From NCBI RefSeq assembly GCF_019175285.1, contig NC_056524.1, positions 9,318,608-9,382,607 on the forward strand: a stretch of DNA of 64,000 nt, read 5' to 3'. The notes beneath the pieces were generated by a model that was not told the DNA's origin, did no database searches, and was given only the letters and a program-made list of their open reading frames with translations. Positions 33,531 through 45,239 of this stretch are shown in pieces (positions within the stretch are counted from its first letter, which is position 1; every line of letters starts with the position of its first letter). The translations under genes and the position numbers were made by a program. The stretch is from Sceloporus undulatus. Its lineage: Eukaryota > Chordata > Lepidosauria > Squamata > Phrynosomatidae.

Positions 33531-34350
33531 TATTGGAAATTCCACCCATTCTCCAATGTCTATGAAGGTGTAACCTAAATGCTGAGTGAATGAGGACACT
33601 GGAGATGGATGGCAGATAATATAATGGCCCCCGCTCATCCAAACAACCTGAGTCTCCAACCCTACAGTTCCCATTTGACACTTGCATAACACTAGTTTGG
33701 GAATGGGAACTGCCCAGAAACCCCATTTAAGGAACCATTGATTAGGTGGCAAATTCCTTAAAAAAAAAACACAAACCCTTTGCTCTCAGAGGATCCCAGT
33801 GTACAACATTTCATTGTAAAGGCCGCATTTTAGAAAATCAGGGCACTTATTCAAAATTTCTAAATATGGATGGTAAGATCTAATTTGTTTTGAAAGTCTC
33901 TTTGTTTAAAATAAAATAAAATAAAAAACCTAGGAACCCAGAATGTGTACATTTGGCAGATGAGCTCAGCAAGTGCCTAAGAAAGAACTGAGAATTTTAG
34001 GATATCTCCGAAATGTATTGCCAAACAATCAGCTCTTATAACTAAGCCCTGGGACTTACATAATGTTGTTGTCTGTCCTTGTCTGGATTCTCTGTTTTAT
34101 TTCATTTTTCATCTCTTTACATAGTCTGCTCAACAAATCAAGTCATGATCACAAACCCAAATATTTGGCATCTTCTCTGTTTTCAGGAAGATCTGCTTAA
34201 CTCTAATCCATGCAGATAGAACATTTTAGCTCCCCAGAGCCACATATACTTTTATAGAATTCATAGGGAACTAGACCTAAGGATAGAGATGAAGTTTAAA
34301 AATATTGGGAGAAATATTTTTTTTTTTAAAAAAAACCCTGTTTTTTAAGT
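33531..34350. other. No gene seen
   Basis: Unique-looking sequence; chance ORFs only. Confidence 0.45.
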
Positions 34351-34354
34351 GTCA

Positions 34355-34510
34355 GGAAATCTGACAAGGAGAATTTTAAGCTGATGAGACTCTTCACAGT
34401 TCAGAAATTATTCTGTGCAAAATTTTCACCTTTTTTGCACACAAAACAGCATTTTCTGCACAAAAATAATGGCTAGAATTCAGCATAGGACTTTTGTAAA
34501 TGGGCATATG
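34355..34510 (+). repeat. Dispersed TTTTCTGTGCAGAAAA-type repeat (partial)
   Basis: CTTCACAGTTCAGAAATTAT, TTCTGTGCAAAATTTTCACC and CAGCATTTTCTGCACA match the family core. Confidence 0.5.
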
Positions 34511-34569
34511 TGTGCACAAATTAGAAATGAGTAGTTTAGCAACTTGCACATTAATCTAGGGGCTATCAT

Positions 34570-35585
34570 GTCACACAGAAGAAGGAGGAGTGAAAATAGG
34601 AGGAAGGAATATCAACAGTCTAAGTTATGCAGATGACAACATAGTACTAGCAGAAAACCTCAAAGATCTGAAACGCTTACTAAGGAAGATCAAAGAAGAA
34701 AGTGCAAAGGCCGGCCCACCAAGGACCTTCACAAATTCGGCCTAGACAATGAAGAAATAGAGGAAGAACTTCCTGACTGTAAGGGCTGTTCGACAGTGGA
34801 ACACACTCTTTCCTTGGAGTGTAATGGAATCGCCCTCCTTGGAGGTCTTTAAGCAGAGGCTAGATGGCCATCTATTGGGGATGCTTTGATTGGATTTCCT
34901 GCATGGCAGGAGGTTGGATTGGATGGCCCGTGTAGTCTCTTCCAACTCTATGATTTTATGATTCTATGAAATAGTAAAAGAATTCCCATACCTGTGATCA
35001 AACATTGATAGAAATGGGGACTGTAGTCAGGAAATCAGAAGAAGATTAAGAATGGGGAGTTTGGCTATGAAAGAACTAGAAAAGATTCTAAAATGCAAAG
35101 ATATACAACTCAGTAGAAAAGTTAGAATCATACAAACCATCGTATTCCCTATTACCATGTATGGATTTGAGAGCTGGACAGTTAAGAAATATGATAGGAA
35201 GAAAATCTCATTTGAGATGTGGTGCTGGAAAAGAGTGCTGAGGATTCCACTTTGTTTGCCAAAATGACAAACAAATTGGTCATAGACCAGATTAACCTGG
35301 AAACCTGCCTGGAAGCCATGCTGACCAAACTGTGGTTGTCGTATTTCGGACACATCACGAGAAGGAAGGACTCATTGGAAAAGACAATAATGCTGAGAAA
35401 GGTGGAGGAAAGTCGGAAGAGAGGAAGGCCACATGCCAGATGGATGGACTCTATTAAGGAGGTCATGGGTTTTATGGGGTTGCAGGAATTGAGCAGAGAA
35501 GTGGAGAACAGGGGTTCTTGGAGATGTCTTATCCATAGGGTCGCCATGAATCAAGATCGACTCAAAGGCAATTCACAACAACAAT
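34570..35585 (+). mobile_element. BovB (RTE) LINE, 3' third, hosting a CR1
   Basis: Plus strand. Before the CR1 insertion the text encodes SLSYADDNIVLAENLKDLKR (RT catalytic YADD near 34624). After it come DCSQEIRRRLRMGSLAMKEL, VFPITMYGFESWTVKK, MWCWKRVLRIP, then LSYFGHITRRKDSLEKTIML and RGRPHARWMDSIKEV. It ends in the BovB tail ATGAATCAAGATCGACTCAA. Several frame changes split the coding region. Confidence 0.9.
34750..34972 (+). mobile_element. CR1 LINE 3' fragment inside BovB
   Basis: GAAGAACTTCCTGACTGTAA, CTTGGAGGTCTTTAAGCAGA, GGTTGGATTGGATGGCCC and the octamer tail TATGATTTTATGATTCTATG. BovB coding text stands on both sides. Confidence 0.85.
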
Positions 35586-36110
35586 CATGTCATTGAAGTG
35601 TAAAGGTGTCCATTGTGTAATGGTAGCCACTAGAATGACTGATGCACTATTGCCTGATAAGCAATGAACACATCAGAAGTGCCTTATGCTCAACAAGAGT
35701 ACATGATGCATTTTGGAAGCACCCAGCGTGCAACAGATCATTCTTGCTGGTGCTCAGCTGACTATCTTTGCAAATCACTAAAAAGGTTTTGTTGCTTTTC
35801 TGCAATGTAGCTACAGATTTGTAATGTTACAAAACATAGACCACAATGTAGGATCTCAACCATTATCTTCTGCCAAAAAACAAACAAAAAAACCCCTGTT
35901 TCCTACACACACACACACACACACACACACACCTCTTGTGTGAATTTCACAAAGACTCAGCCCTGAACTGTGAATAGTCCCTTGTAAGATCTCTTAATCA
36001 AAAGGGGGGGGGGGGATTGAAAAGGTAACAAACAATTAACTTTATTTAAATAGAGGTAAAGGATTATAGCAATGCTGAAATTGAATGAAAAGATAAAAAT
36101 AAAAAATAAA
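35586..36110. other. No gene; (AC)n at 35905-35932 and poly-G
   Basis: About 14 AC units at 35905-35932 and a G run at about 36004-36015. The rest is unique-looking. Confidence 0.5.
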
Positions 36111-36114
36111 ACAA

Positions 36115-36952
36115 GGGGCTCATTCCCACTTACACTTTAAACCGATTTCCAATTTGCTTTCACTCCGTGTTGGTAATCGATTCCAAAACATCCGTTGTTC
36201 CCACTATGAAAGCACTTCTTTTCATTATTCCCTTGTAATCACTTCTTTTTTTTTTGGCATGATTGTTGTCCCCACTAGTTTGCACCATTTGAAAATGCAT
36301 GTCAATCATCTGTGTGTCATCAGTGACATAAGCGGCAGACTGGGCAGCCCAGTTTGGGAACTTATATTTAAAAAAAAAAAAATTGATAGAAGATGTGATT
36401 CAGTGGTTTTGCAACTACTTGCAATCAGTGAGGCAAGTAGTTGCAAACCAATGAATCAAATCTATCATTAAAAAAAAACAATTGTTAGAAAATTAAAAAA
36501 AATTGATAGAAGATTCAATTCATTGGTTTTTTAACTACTTGCTTCACTGGATTGTTGCAAAATCAATGAATCAAATCTTATATCAATATTATTTTTCTAA
36601 AAGATATCATGCACCCATAGATCACACCACAAGCACAAAGGCAGCTCTCAGGGGGGGAAATGGTGGATCTACCAAAAACTGAAGAGGGATGGTAAATACC
36701 CCTCTTCTATTAGTCCTTTCCTTCCAGAATGATGTGATTCAGACCTGTCATTCCCACTTGTTGAACAGACTTTGGAATTGATTCTTTTAAAAAGAACCGT
36801 TAGGAAACTAGAGTCTGGAAAAACTGTTTTTGTGTGTGTTTGCCTCGCTTTATCACGACAGAAATCGATGAAAATAGGATCTGAACCGGTTTCAAATGGG
36901 AACGACAGTCATATAAACCAATCACTTTAAATTATTGTGGGAACAATAATAA
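36115..36952. mobile_element. DNA transposon with two tandem hairpins
   Basis: Left end GGGGCTCATTCCCACTTACA; right reverse-complements to TATTATTGTTCCCACAATAA. Both continue into TTTAAA.CGAT-like text, and the right part holds GAACCGGTTTCAAATGGGAA. The centre carries two hairpins, about 36382-36467 and 36502-36590, spaced 120 bp, each built on TGGTTTTGCAACTACTTGC-like arms. Non-coding; the boundary and target duplication (perhaps CAA) are uncertain. Confidence 0.6.
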
Positions 36953-36964
36953 CAAGGACTAACA

Positions 36965-37145
36965 CTGATGGAAAAAGGAACTTTTAATTGTTGTAGTTTT
37001 TATACTTTTTTGTATTGTGATTATTGTAATTATTGTTTTCTATGTTATTGTCAATGTTATTATTGTTAAATGTATTTTTATTCATGTCAAATGAAACTAT
37101 TATAAATACATGCATACATACATACATACATACATACATAATAAA
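36965..37145 (+). repeat. L2-like tail with (CATA)n
   Basis: TATTGTGATTATTGTAATTA and AATGAAACTATTATAAATAC resemble an L2 3' UTR; the tail has expanded into about eight CATA units at 37105-37138. Confidence 0.5.
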
Positions 37146-37640
37146 ACAATGTGATTTTTAAAAAAGCTTTCACTTGGTGGGAAAAAAATTCCTAAAATTA
37201 TTCATTGCTTCCTCCACAAATGAAATTAGCAAAGAATTATATCGGTACTACATTTTGCAATGTTGTCACATTGAACGTTGTAAAAAGCATCCCTGAGTTT
37301 CAGCCATGAACCCTTGTACAAGTTTATTCTTTTAAAGAAAAAAAAAAGATGTGCGGAGGACAAAATCAGTCTCCCAAAATCTGTTCTATTTCTGTTGTTT
37401 ACAGCTATTCAAAACTAAGCTTCCAGCTCAGTTTCCAGGATCTGGGTGTCTGGATATGGAATATCATTCCTTCTGCATCTCCAAAATCACCTGTGGACAG
37501 TAGAGTATATTCTTAATATACTGGAATTCTTGCTGGAATCAGAAAATATACCTGATTTAAAGCACCCATTTGGGGGGGGGGGGGAGATGATCAGCCTGTG
37601 TGATTGTGAAAGAATAAAAATAATCCCATGATGCATTTTG
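37146..37640. other. No gene seen
   Basis: 37195-37330 may hold a faint copy of the TTTTCTGTGCAGAAAA-type repeat. Poly-G at about 37571-37584. Nothing else. Confidence 0.4.
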
Positions 37641-37645
37641 GAAGA

Positions 37646-37856
37646 AGCCTTGTGGTGCAGAAATAATGCACTTTGACACGATTTTAATGGACATGGATAC
37701 ATGCTATGGAATCCTGGGACTTGCAGTTTGGTGGGGGCACTAGGGCTCTCTGACAGAGAAAACTAAATATATCACAAAACTACACATCCTAGAATCCCAT
37801 AGCATTGAGACATGGCAGTTAAAGCAGTTTCAAACTGCAGTGCAGATTAGACTTGG
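37646..37856. mobile_element. Palindromic MITE of the CACTGCAGAA family
   Basis: GTGCAGAAATAATGCACTTT and CTATGGAATCCTGGGACTTG at the left pair with CTAGAATCCCATAGCATTGA and CAAACTGCAGTGCAGAT at the right. Non-coding. Confidence 0.7.
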
Positions 37857-38543
37857 AAGGCTCCAAATGTTTTCATTTATTTATGCAAGGCTTCCCTGAC
37901 CTAGGCGTTTCATTTCACATGTACATATTATCAGTTCTGATTAAAAAGTTTGCTGAAACATTTAGGGACCTATCCCCATTTTTTCCATGTTATTTCTACC
38001 ATAGGTGCCAAATTTTCTGTTAGAGAAGTAATGCCCAAGCACACATGTATTCTATTAGCTTATATATCCCTGTAGAGAGTATGACTGCTGAAGTAAGAAA
38101 TAAATATCTGCCAGGTCAAAATCTGCCATTCCATCACCAGTGGCTTCACATCAGCTGAAGGAATTCTTCTGATCAGTTGACATGCCCTGGTGTGACCTGA
38201 ATATTCCTAACATTGTCCCCTTTATTGGTGTATGAAATATTAATTCTTTTTTCTCTTCTGTGTAAAGATGACAAGTTAATTTTTCATACTTTTGTTGAAT
38301 TATTATGGAACAGGCTTCTGTAAGATACAACCAGGCCCCAGGAAAATGGCTCATAATAACTCACCACAGGTCAAGCTCTGAGTGAGCAATGAGGAGGACA
38401 GTGCTCACTGACTTCCCCATCAGGTTTCTGAGGTTCTTTTTTTAAGATCAGGAGAAGCAGGAAATGCAAATCTGGACAGAAAAACTCTAAATCACTGAGT
38501 CATCTATAAAATCTGTAACTCACAGAGGTTTCCACTGGCAAGG
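37857..38543. other. No gene seen
   Basis: Unique-looking sequence; no repeat recognised. Confidence 0.45.
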
Positions 38544-38545
38544 TA

Positions 38546-38756
38546 CAGTGGGCCCTTGTTATCCACTGGGGTTTGATTCCAGAATCTCCTGTGGATACCA
38601 AAATCCATGGATGCTCAAATCCCATTATATGCAATGGTGTATATAAAAATGGTAAAATCAAGGTTTGTTTTTTGGTTTTTTTTTTTTTTTTTTTGCGGGG
38701 TGGATGGGTGATATTTTCAAGCCATGGATGGTGGATTCCATAGATACAAAGGGCTG
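38546..38756. mobile_element. Tigger/pogo-like MITE with TA duplication
   Basis: Starts CAGTGGGCCCTTGTTATCC and ends GATACAAAGGGCTG, with TA at 38544-38545 and 38757-38758. Inner blocks GTGGATACCAAAATCCATGG and TTTTCAAGCCATGGATGGTG are typical. A T run of about 24 lies at 38671-38694. 211 bp, non-coding. Confidence 0.82.
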
Positions 38757-38760
38757 TATT

Positions 38761-39110
38761 TAGGGACTCTTTCACACGAAGCAACTTACTGTTGCTAAAA
38801 TGCCAGCAAAAGGTTCTTGGAGCATTCCTGAAGCGTGAAGGTGGGATAGCCGGTCACGCTTCTTAATCGTCATTGAGGGTCCTGCTTCTCTCCTGTTGTC
38901 AAAGCATTCACAGAGCAGCCATTTCTTGAATAACAGAAGTTCCTGTTATTCAAAAAATGGCTGCTCTGCAAACCCTTTGACAATGAGAGAGAAGCAGGAT
39001 GCCTCAATGATAATTAAAAGTATGACCAGTTATCCCTCTTTCGCACTTCAGGAATGCTCCAGGAACCTTTTGCCAATGGTAAGCCTCCATGTGATAAGGG
39101 CCTAGGAAGT
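38761..39110. mobile_element. Long fold-back (palindromic) MITE
   Basis: Arms of roughly 165 bp. AAAAGGTTCTTGGAGCATTC, CTGAAGCGTGAAGG, CACAGAGCAGCCATTTCTTG at the left pair with their complements on the right, meeting at GAATAACAGAAGTTCCTGTT. The arms differ at scattered positions. No coding capacity. Target duplication not clear. Confidence 0.82.
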
Positions 39111-39189
39111 GCTGGTTATTAAATAATGACCACATATGATTTACATAATTTTAAAATAGACAGTGAGATAGTGAAAGATATGCCTTGAC

Positions 39190-39692
39190 TTAATCATTAA
39201 TCAAAATGGAGACTGAAGTGAAGAAATCAGAAGAAGGCTAGGACTTCGAAGAGCAGCTATGAAGGAACTAGACAATATCCTCATGTCTGAAGGTATATCT
39301 TTGGATACCAAAGACAGGATTGACCATGCCATAGTATTTCCAATTTCTATTTTATGATTGTGAAAGATGGACAATGAAAAAGCTGAGTGGAAGACAAATA
39401 AATGTCCCTTAAACCAAACCGAGCTTGAATTCTTCTTAGAAGCCAAGATGACTAAACTCAGACTGTCGTACTTTGGACACATCATGAAAAGACGTAACTC
39501 ATTAGAAAAGACAGTAAGAGTTGGCAAGGCAGAAGGCAGGAGGGGAACAACAAGAAAAAAGACTGCATTCTGGATGGATAGATTTAATCAAGGAAGGCAC
39601 AGCCCTGACAAGGGCTGTTGATGACAGGGAGACTTGGAGGTCTCACATTCATAGACTTGTCATAAGTCAAAATCAACTTAATGCTATTAACA
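39190..39692 (+). mobile_element. BovB (RTE) LINE 3' fragment
   Basis: Plus strand: GAAATCAGAAGAAGGCTAGG, TATGATTGTGAAAGATGGAC (the YDCERWTMKK region), then AKMTKLRLSYFGHIMKRRNS and residues LEKTVRVGKAEGRR. Ends GTCATAAGTCAAAATCAACT, the BovB tail. The frame is broken in several places. Confidence 0.88.
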
Positions 39693-40064
39693 ACACAAAA
39701 GTGCAACTGAGTGTAAAGTTGTACTTCATCTCCTCAATACAGGATTTCACACAGTGAGTTGGAAATAGGCTGTTTGGGAGAAAGGCAGTTTAGACAGACA
39801 GACAGACAGATATGCTACAGAACAAAGGAATGCTAGGTGGATTAAAAAGTTATATGACATACTTGTGGCCCATAAGCACTGTGGTATCCTTGTATTGGAT
39901 TTAATGATAAAGATGTAATTGAGCAAAGCCCAGCTCCTTTCCACACCCCTTCTGTGTCAAATCACCTACCATCTACCTTTTAGGGTCTTGTTGGAGACAT
40001 AATGTCTTCTTTTCCCCTTCCCATTTATCTTTGCCCTCTAGGTTTCTAGATCGATCATTTATTT

Positions 40065-40122
40065 ATTTACTTTACTTTACTTTACTTTACTTTACTTTAC
40101 TTCACTTTACTTTATTTCTACG
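40065..40122. repeat. (TTACT)n microsatellite
   Basis: About ten TTACT units, slightly impure at the right end, abutting the LINE derivative to the right. Confidence 0.95.
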
Positions 40123-40995
40123 ACCCGAGGACCTCGCTGCCACTGTCCATGCTTGTCAAGGCCTCAGCAGACGAACCTCTGGTTTAAAGGGTGAGGCCAG
40201 TTCTGTGCACGGTGCGCTCCACCAGAAAAATCCATTGCACAGGCTCGAAGGATACAACCAACTTCCGAAAAAGCCCTGTAGTGATAGGCGAGGGACGAAA
40301 CGGCAGGTGTAAAGATGCATGCAGGCAGTTCAGGACTTTGGTCGCTTGAGAATGACCCGGGGGATGACAGTCTTGTTTGGCAGCATCCTGAATAACCAAG
40401 CAGCCTTTTTTTAAGGAGAGCACTGCTTGCTCCATATCGAGAGGGGCCTAGAAAAGGTGGCCTAATGAAAGCTCATCCCCATCTACCCGGTTGGCTAGCC
40501 GCGGCCAACAGGCATCTTCTGATGCGGTCAAACAAAGACAGAGAAACAAAGGCACGCACCAGCCTCCAAAGGTGTAAATAGACTAACGCTTGCATGCTGG
40601 AACATCAGAACCATGCAAGATTCTGCAGATTATACGGTGAACTTGCCACGGGTCAGCGTAAGAGGGGCACTCCAAAGAAGAGATACAAGGACTCCCTGAA
40701 ACAACATCTCAAGCTTGGCCAAATTGATCACCAACAATGGTCCGCCCTGGCCTTGCATCGGGAGGCATGGAGACGCACTATCCACAGTACTGCAGCCTTT
40801 TTTGAAAGCTCACGCCAAACGAGTCTCGAATAGAAATGACAATGCAGAAAGAACCACAACCCGGAAACATCACCCAAGGAGACTTCCCGCTGTGCTTTCT
40901 GCAACTGGACCTGTTTGTCCCAGATTGGCCTTTTTAGTCACCAACGCGCTTCTACAAAGCGCGGATGAGTCCTTCCTGAATCTTCGTTTGTGAAG
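40123..40995 (+). mobile_element. Internally deleted LINE: endonuclease start joined to zinc-finger C-terminus
   Basis: Two coding parts of one LINE type are joined. At about 40577-40635 the text reads RLTLACWNIRTMQDSADY, the start of an apurinic-type endonuclease domain. Directly after it, in another frame, come LYGELATGQRKRGTPKKRYK, DSLKQHLKLGQIDHQQW and a CAFCNWTCLSQIGLFSHQR zinc finger (about 40891-40950) that normally closes the ORF. Most of the endonuclease and the whole reverse transcriptase are missing. A CpG-rich 5' region of about 450 bp and a short 3' end flank them. Which LINE clade this is remains unresolved. Confidence 0.7.
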
Positions 40996-42440
40996 TAAAG
41001 CCAGAGATACTTTATTTATATAGTGCTGTAGATTTACATAGCGCTGTACATACAAACAATAAAATCAATAAAAATGAAACCTGCCAATGGCATACATTCT
41101 ACAAAATACATATAAGAGAATAGATAATATTACAAGATAGAATTAGATAAAAAACCTGACAACAAATTAAAAAGATTAAAAAAATCAAATATCAAATCAA
41201 ATATCGGATCACAGATAACTATCAGATAAACAACCACACAATGCCTGGGAACGCTCTTCTAAACAATATAGTCTTCAACTCAGTTTTGAAACTAGTTAAA
41301 GAAATGATGATCCGTGTTTGTGGGTTAAGAAGGTTCCAGAAGTGAGAGGCAGCAAGTGAAAAGGGGTGAATCCTGGATGGGGCAGAGAAAATCCTGGGTT
41401 GAAACAGCAGACCTTGACTACCAGAATGGAGGGTACGAGTGGGAAGGTGAGGAGAAAGAAGGTTAGAAAAATAAGGAGGGCCCAGCCCATGCAGGGCTTT
41501 AAAGGTCAACATCAGGAGCTTATACTGAATATGGAAGGGGAGGGGGAGCCAGTGAAAGGATGATAATAAAAGAGAGATATGGTCGGAGCGGTGGCAGACG
41601 TAATAATTTGTACAGCTGAATTCTGGACAGAAATTAAAGGACAGAGTTGAGAAAGAGGAAGCCCTGCCAGAAAGATGTTACAGAAATCAAGTTGCGAGAC
41701 CACTAGGGCATGGACCAGAATCTTGGTAGTAGAGGCAGAGAGGTATAGTCTGTTTTTGGCAATAGTGTATAAAAAAAATCTACATGCCTTAGCTATGGTC
41801 TGGATCTGGGGGATACACGACAGAGAAGAATAAAAAATAAAACCAAGACTACGGGCTTCCTGGACTGGTCAAATAGAAATATCATCAACAGAAACAGAAA
41901 AGGAGTATTGAATAGTAGACTTAGGTGGGAAAACGAGAAGCTCTGTTTTGGACATGTTGAGTTTCAAGCGTCAGAGCCGCATCCACTGAGAGATATCTGT
42001 TAAGACAAGATGAAACTTGCTGTTCAAGACCTGGAGAAAGGTCAGGGGTGGAAAGATACAACTGAGTATCATCGGGTACAAATGATAGGAAAAGCCCCCC
42101 CCCCCCAAAAAAAAAACACCCTAATGAGTTTTCCTAGGGACAATGTGTAGAGAGAAAACAAAAGGGGACCCAAAACAGATCCCTGGAGAATTCCAACAGA
42201 TAATGGAACAGAAGACGAAGCTTGACCACCCGTGACCACTGCAAAAGATCTATCTGACAAATAAAATCTAAACCAGTCAAGAACAGAGTCTGAGAACCCA
42301 GGGTCAGAAAGTACTAGAAGGCAGTGATCAACGGTGTCAAAGGCCACAGACAAATCAAGAATGAGAACAGAGTAAAGGCCATTAGCCTCATCTGAGTCAA
42401 GAACACTTTTGGGCTGTATCCATTCCACTTCGGCCATTCC
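40996..42440 (-). mobile_element. L2 LINE (subfamily A), 5'-truncated
   Basis: Minus strand. RT blocks [18 protein letters not shown] (domain A), [16 protein letters not shown] (domain B), a degraded catalytic box near 42075, MVSQLDFCNIFLAGLPLSQL, and HFWNLL ... TSFKTELKTILFRRAFPG. A 3' UTR ends CAGCGCTATGTAAATCTACA then AGCACTATATAAATAAAG. Several frame changes; an impure C/A run at 42096-42119 lies within the coding part. Confidence 0.9.
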
Positions 42441-44150
42441 AGTCCAATCCAATGTTCATACAGCTCAGTCCCAATAACCTAAATGCATTTCCTTATTTGG
42501 AATTCAAATTAGTTGCATAAACTTATTACTTACCTGGTAGAATTCTGGTGTGTGAAATCAAATGCGCACATCTTCTTGGCTGGGCAGTAGCTAAGATAGC
42601 TAAGTCTGGCAATGAATAAATATGTGAAATAAAGTTTTCTGTGCAACTGGCTGATTACAGGGAGGAATGAAGGGGGGCAAAGTTGTCCATCCCTCATTGG
42701 AAACATTTGTATATTCAAAACACATCAGGAGAAGGAGGGGAGGAGGGTTGGAAAAGCCCTGTAATTGATCAAATGGAAACAAAAGGCTGAAATTGGCAGC
42801 AAATCGCAAGAAAACTGAAAACCACACATCTGCTGCCATTGCGTTCTAAACACACAGTTGTGCCCCTCATGCTGTGAAAGCCAGTAGCAGCTGGCCCCCT
42901 GTTGTGAATAAGGAATGCAACAATTTATTACAAAGGGACCTCTCTAAATCAATCTAGAAATCAGTACCAGAGGACTGGAAGCAGATGTGGCATGAGCAAT
43001 GCCAGCCCAACCAAATTGCCACAATTTATTCACCCCTTCTTTAAATGGGGGCTTGGGAGGATGCTAGGATGCACTGAGTAAGCAACTAATGCTCGACACA
43101 CACACACACACACACACCTATGGAGACAGCTCTTTCTAGCGGGGCTGGTTGAAGACATTTTGTTGTCTGAGCCAAAGAACAAGATGGTGGCCCACTCATT
43201 TCATCCACCAAAGCCAGATAGTTGTATATCTCTTAAACACTGGGGGTGGTACAGCAATCTCCACTATACTCCAAGGCTAGCATGGGGCCATACACCATGC
43301 CAAATAGTACACAGCTCTCTCTCTCTCTCAGTGTCCTATTACTGCCTCCCAACATCACAAATAATCCATACTCCTTAACATCTTCAGAACACATGGCCAA
43401 GCAACATCCTTGTGTGGTCAAGATGGTAAAAGGTATTACTGAGCAAGAACACATAACTACAAGGAGCAGCAGCAACAAGTTGCTTTTGGGAATGGCAAGA
43501 TTCTGCCCCTCTTTTCCTCTCTTTCCTGCTGCATTAATTGAAGTACAAACTGTATTTGCATTTTGAACTCAGTTTGTAGCAACTGAAGTACTCTGAAAAC
43601 AAAGGGGGAGGGAATGGAAAGAAGAGAGAAAGAAACTGGAACATTTTAAAATTAGTTGAGAAAGTGGGATGACAGAGGATTAATTTGGACTATCCCTGAC
43701 AAATCTAAACAGTTTGGGGATGTGGTAGATTGGGTTGGAAATTTCAGCCTGCCTAATAGTAGGGCCAGTCCTACTTTCAGGTTATAGACTACTGGTCTAT
43801 GCATTGAGTATTTTTTAACTGGAGACCAGGAAACATATATGCTCTCAAATATTGTGGAATCACAGCCCTATTCTGTCCTGTGTCTCAAGTAGACATGCCT
43901 GCTGCAGTGCTTTCACTGAAGATACTTTGCATTAGGTTTGGGGGCCTGACTGCAATATATCCTCCAGTGTTGGCAGGCTCAGATCAACAGGCAAGACAAT
44001 CACTAAAATCTTATATAAATCTACCCAGGAATAAATCTATTAATGTATGAACTGTGTTGCCAGGTTATTAAAAATGAAGATTGTGGAAGCTTATTTATTA
44101 AGTAGTGGATTACCACATACTAAAATGGTGAGGAAGTCTTGGCAACTGAT
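42441..44150. other. No gene; (AC)n at 43098-43118 and dispersed repeat at 43372-43560
   Basis: The repeat at 43372-43560 is the counterpart of 26351-26601 (AACACATGGCCAAGCAACAT, GGTAAAAGGTATTACTGAG). A (CT)n tract is at 43315-43329. The rest is unique-looking. Confidence 0.45.
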
Positions 44151-44157
44151 GGCTTCT

Positions 44158-44325
44158 CATAGAATCATAGTGCTGGAAGAGATTTCAAGGGCCATCCAGT
44201 CCAACTTGCTGCCATGCAGGAACTCACAATCAAAACACCCCCAACAGATTGCTGTAAAGCCTCTGTTTGAAAACCTTCAAAGAAGGAGATTCCACCATTC
44301 TCCAAGGAAGTGTCCACTCTGAAAA
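44158..44325 (-). mobile_element. CR1 LINE 3' end fragment
   Basis: ATAGAATCATAGTGCTGGAA, GGGCCATCCAGTCCAACTTG, GCCATGCAGGAACTCACAAT and CCTTCAAAGAAGGAGATTCC read as the CR1 3' UTR on the minus strand. Confidence 0.85.
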
Positions 44326-45065
44326 CTTGAGAACTTGAAAAGAACTAATCCAGGGTGCTGGCCCCTATCTCAAAAATAGGTTCAGTGCAAAGGATAGCAC
44401 ATTTGAAGTTCAAGCTAAAACCTGGAAAAGTATCTTGACCAGCTGCCAAGGGAATGTGTGCATCTAGCCCTAGGCTTGCTCTCCCACAGACAAAGGTATC
44501 TTCTTTTTTACAGGGTAGATTAGTTTTTTCTTGGCATATGTTTGACTTACTATGGGATCATACGCAGTTGCCATATTGCGAATAGAGGCTATTATATGTT
44601 TGCTCTGGTAATTATAGATCTCAAGGCCCATTGGTGGTGCTTGTATTAGAGCCCAGCTTCTCAGATGTTGAGACAGCAAGCCTTCTGAAGTCCAGAATAG
44701 AAATTGTTTGTGCATTCCAGAGTGGAACAAAAAACAAAATGAAGACAGATGCATTGGTTGGCACCCGACCATCTTGGATGGAGCCTGGAGGAGGTTGGCA
44801 AGATGGAAAAGGTAGGGAGCAGAGCAGAAATACATTTGCTTCCAAACAGTCTGCTCCATGTTCTTCTCAATGAATGCTGCTGTTAAGTATTCTCCAGACA
44901 GCCTATAAGTACCAGCGTATTTACTGAACATTTGATATCTGAATTTGATATTTGATTATATCTAGCTCAGAGTATTAATGTGAGTGCATCCCTTCAAGGT
45001 TATGGCCACTCCATTTCACCCATACACACTGAGGAGATTTCTGAACAATTTGATGGGTAGGATTG
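44326..45065. other. No gene; longest non-repeat ORF without domain
   Basis: A 153-codon minus-strand frame (44470-44931) has no recognisable domain, and other frames over the same bases are also open. This is the pattern of a compositionally stop-poor stretch rather than a gene. Confidence 0.4.
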
Positions 45066-45069
45066 TGGA

Positions 45070-45175
45070 TGTCAGTATGGTGTAGTGGTTTGAATGTTGG
45101 ACTAAGACTCTGGAAGACCAGCATTCAAATCTTTGCTTGTAACAGAAACCCACTGGGTGACCTAGGGATGGAAAT
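45070..45175 (+). mobile_element. Sauria SINE, 3'-truncated
   Basis: AGTATGGTGTAGTGGTTTGA, B-box-like GCATTCAAATCTT, AACCCACTGGGTGACCTAGG; tail missing. Confidence 0.8.
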
Positions 45176-45239
45176 AATATTTGCAAATATTCAAACAAAC
45201 AAACAAAGAAACAAATTAAAAATGGTGAAACTATACAAT

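Noticed and set aside
44470-44931. 153-codon minus-strand open frame outside recognised repeats
   Set aside because: No domain, other frames over the same bases are open too, and no splice or promoter context was seen; likely chance.
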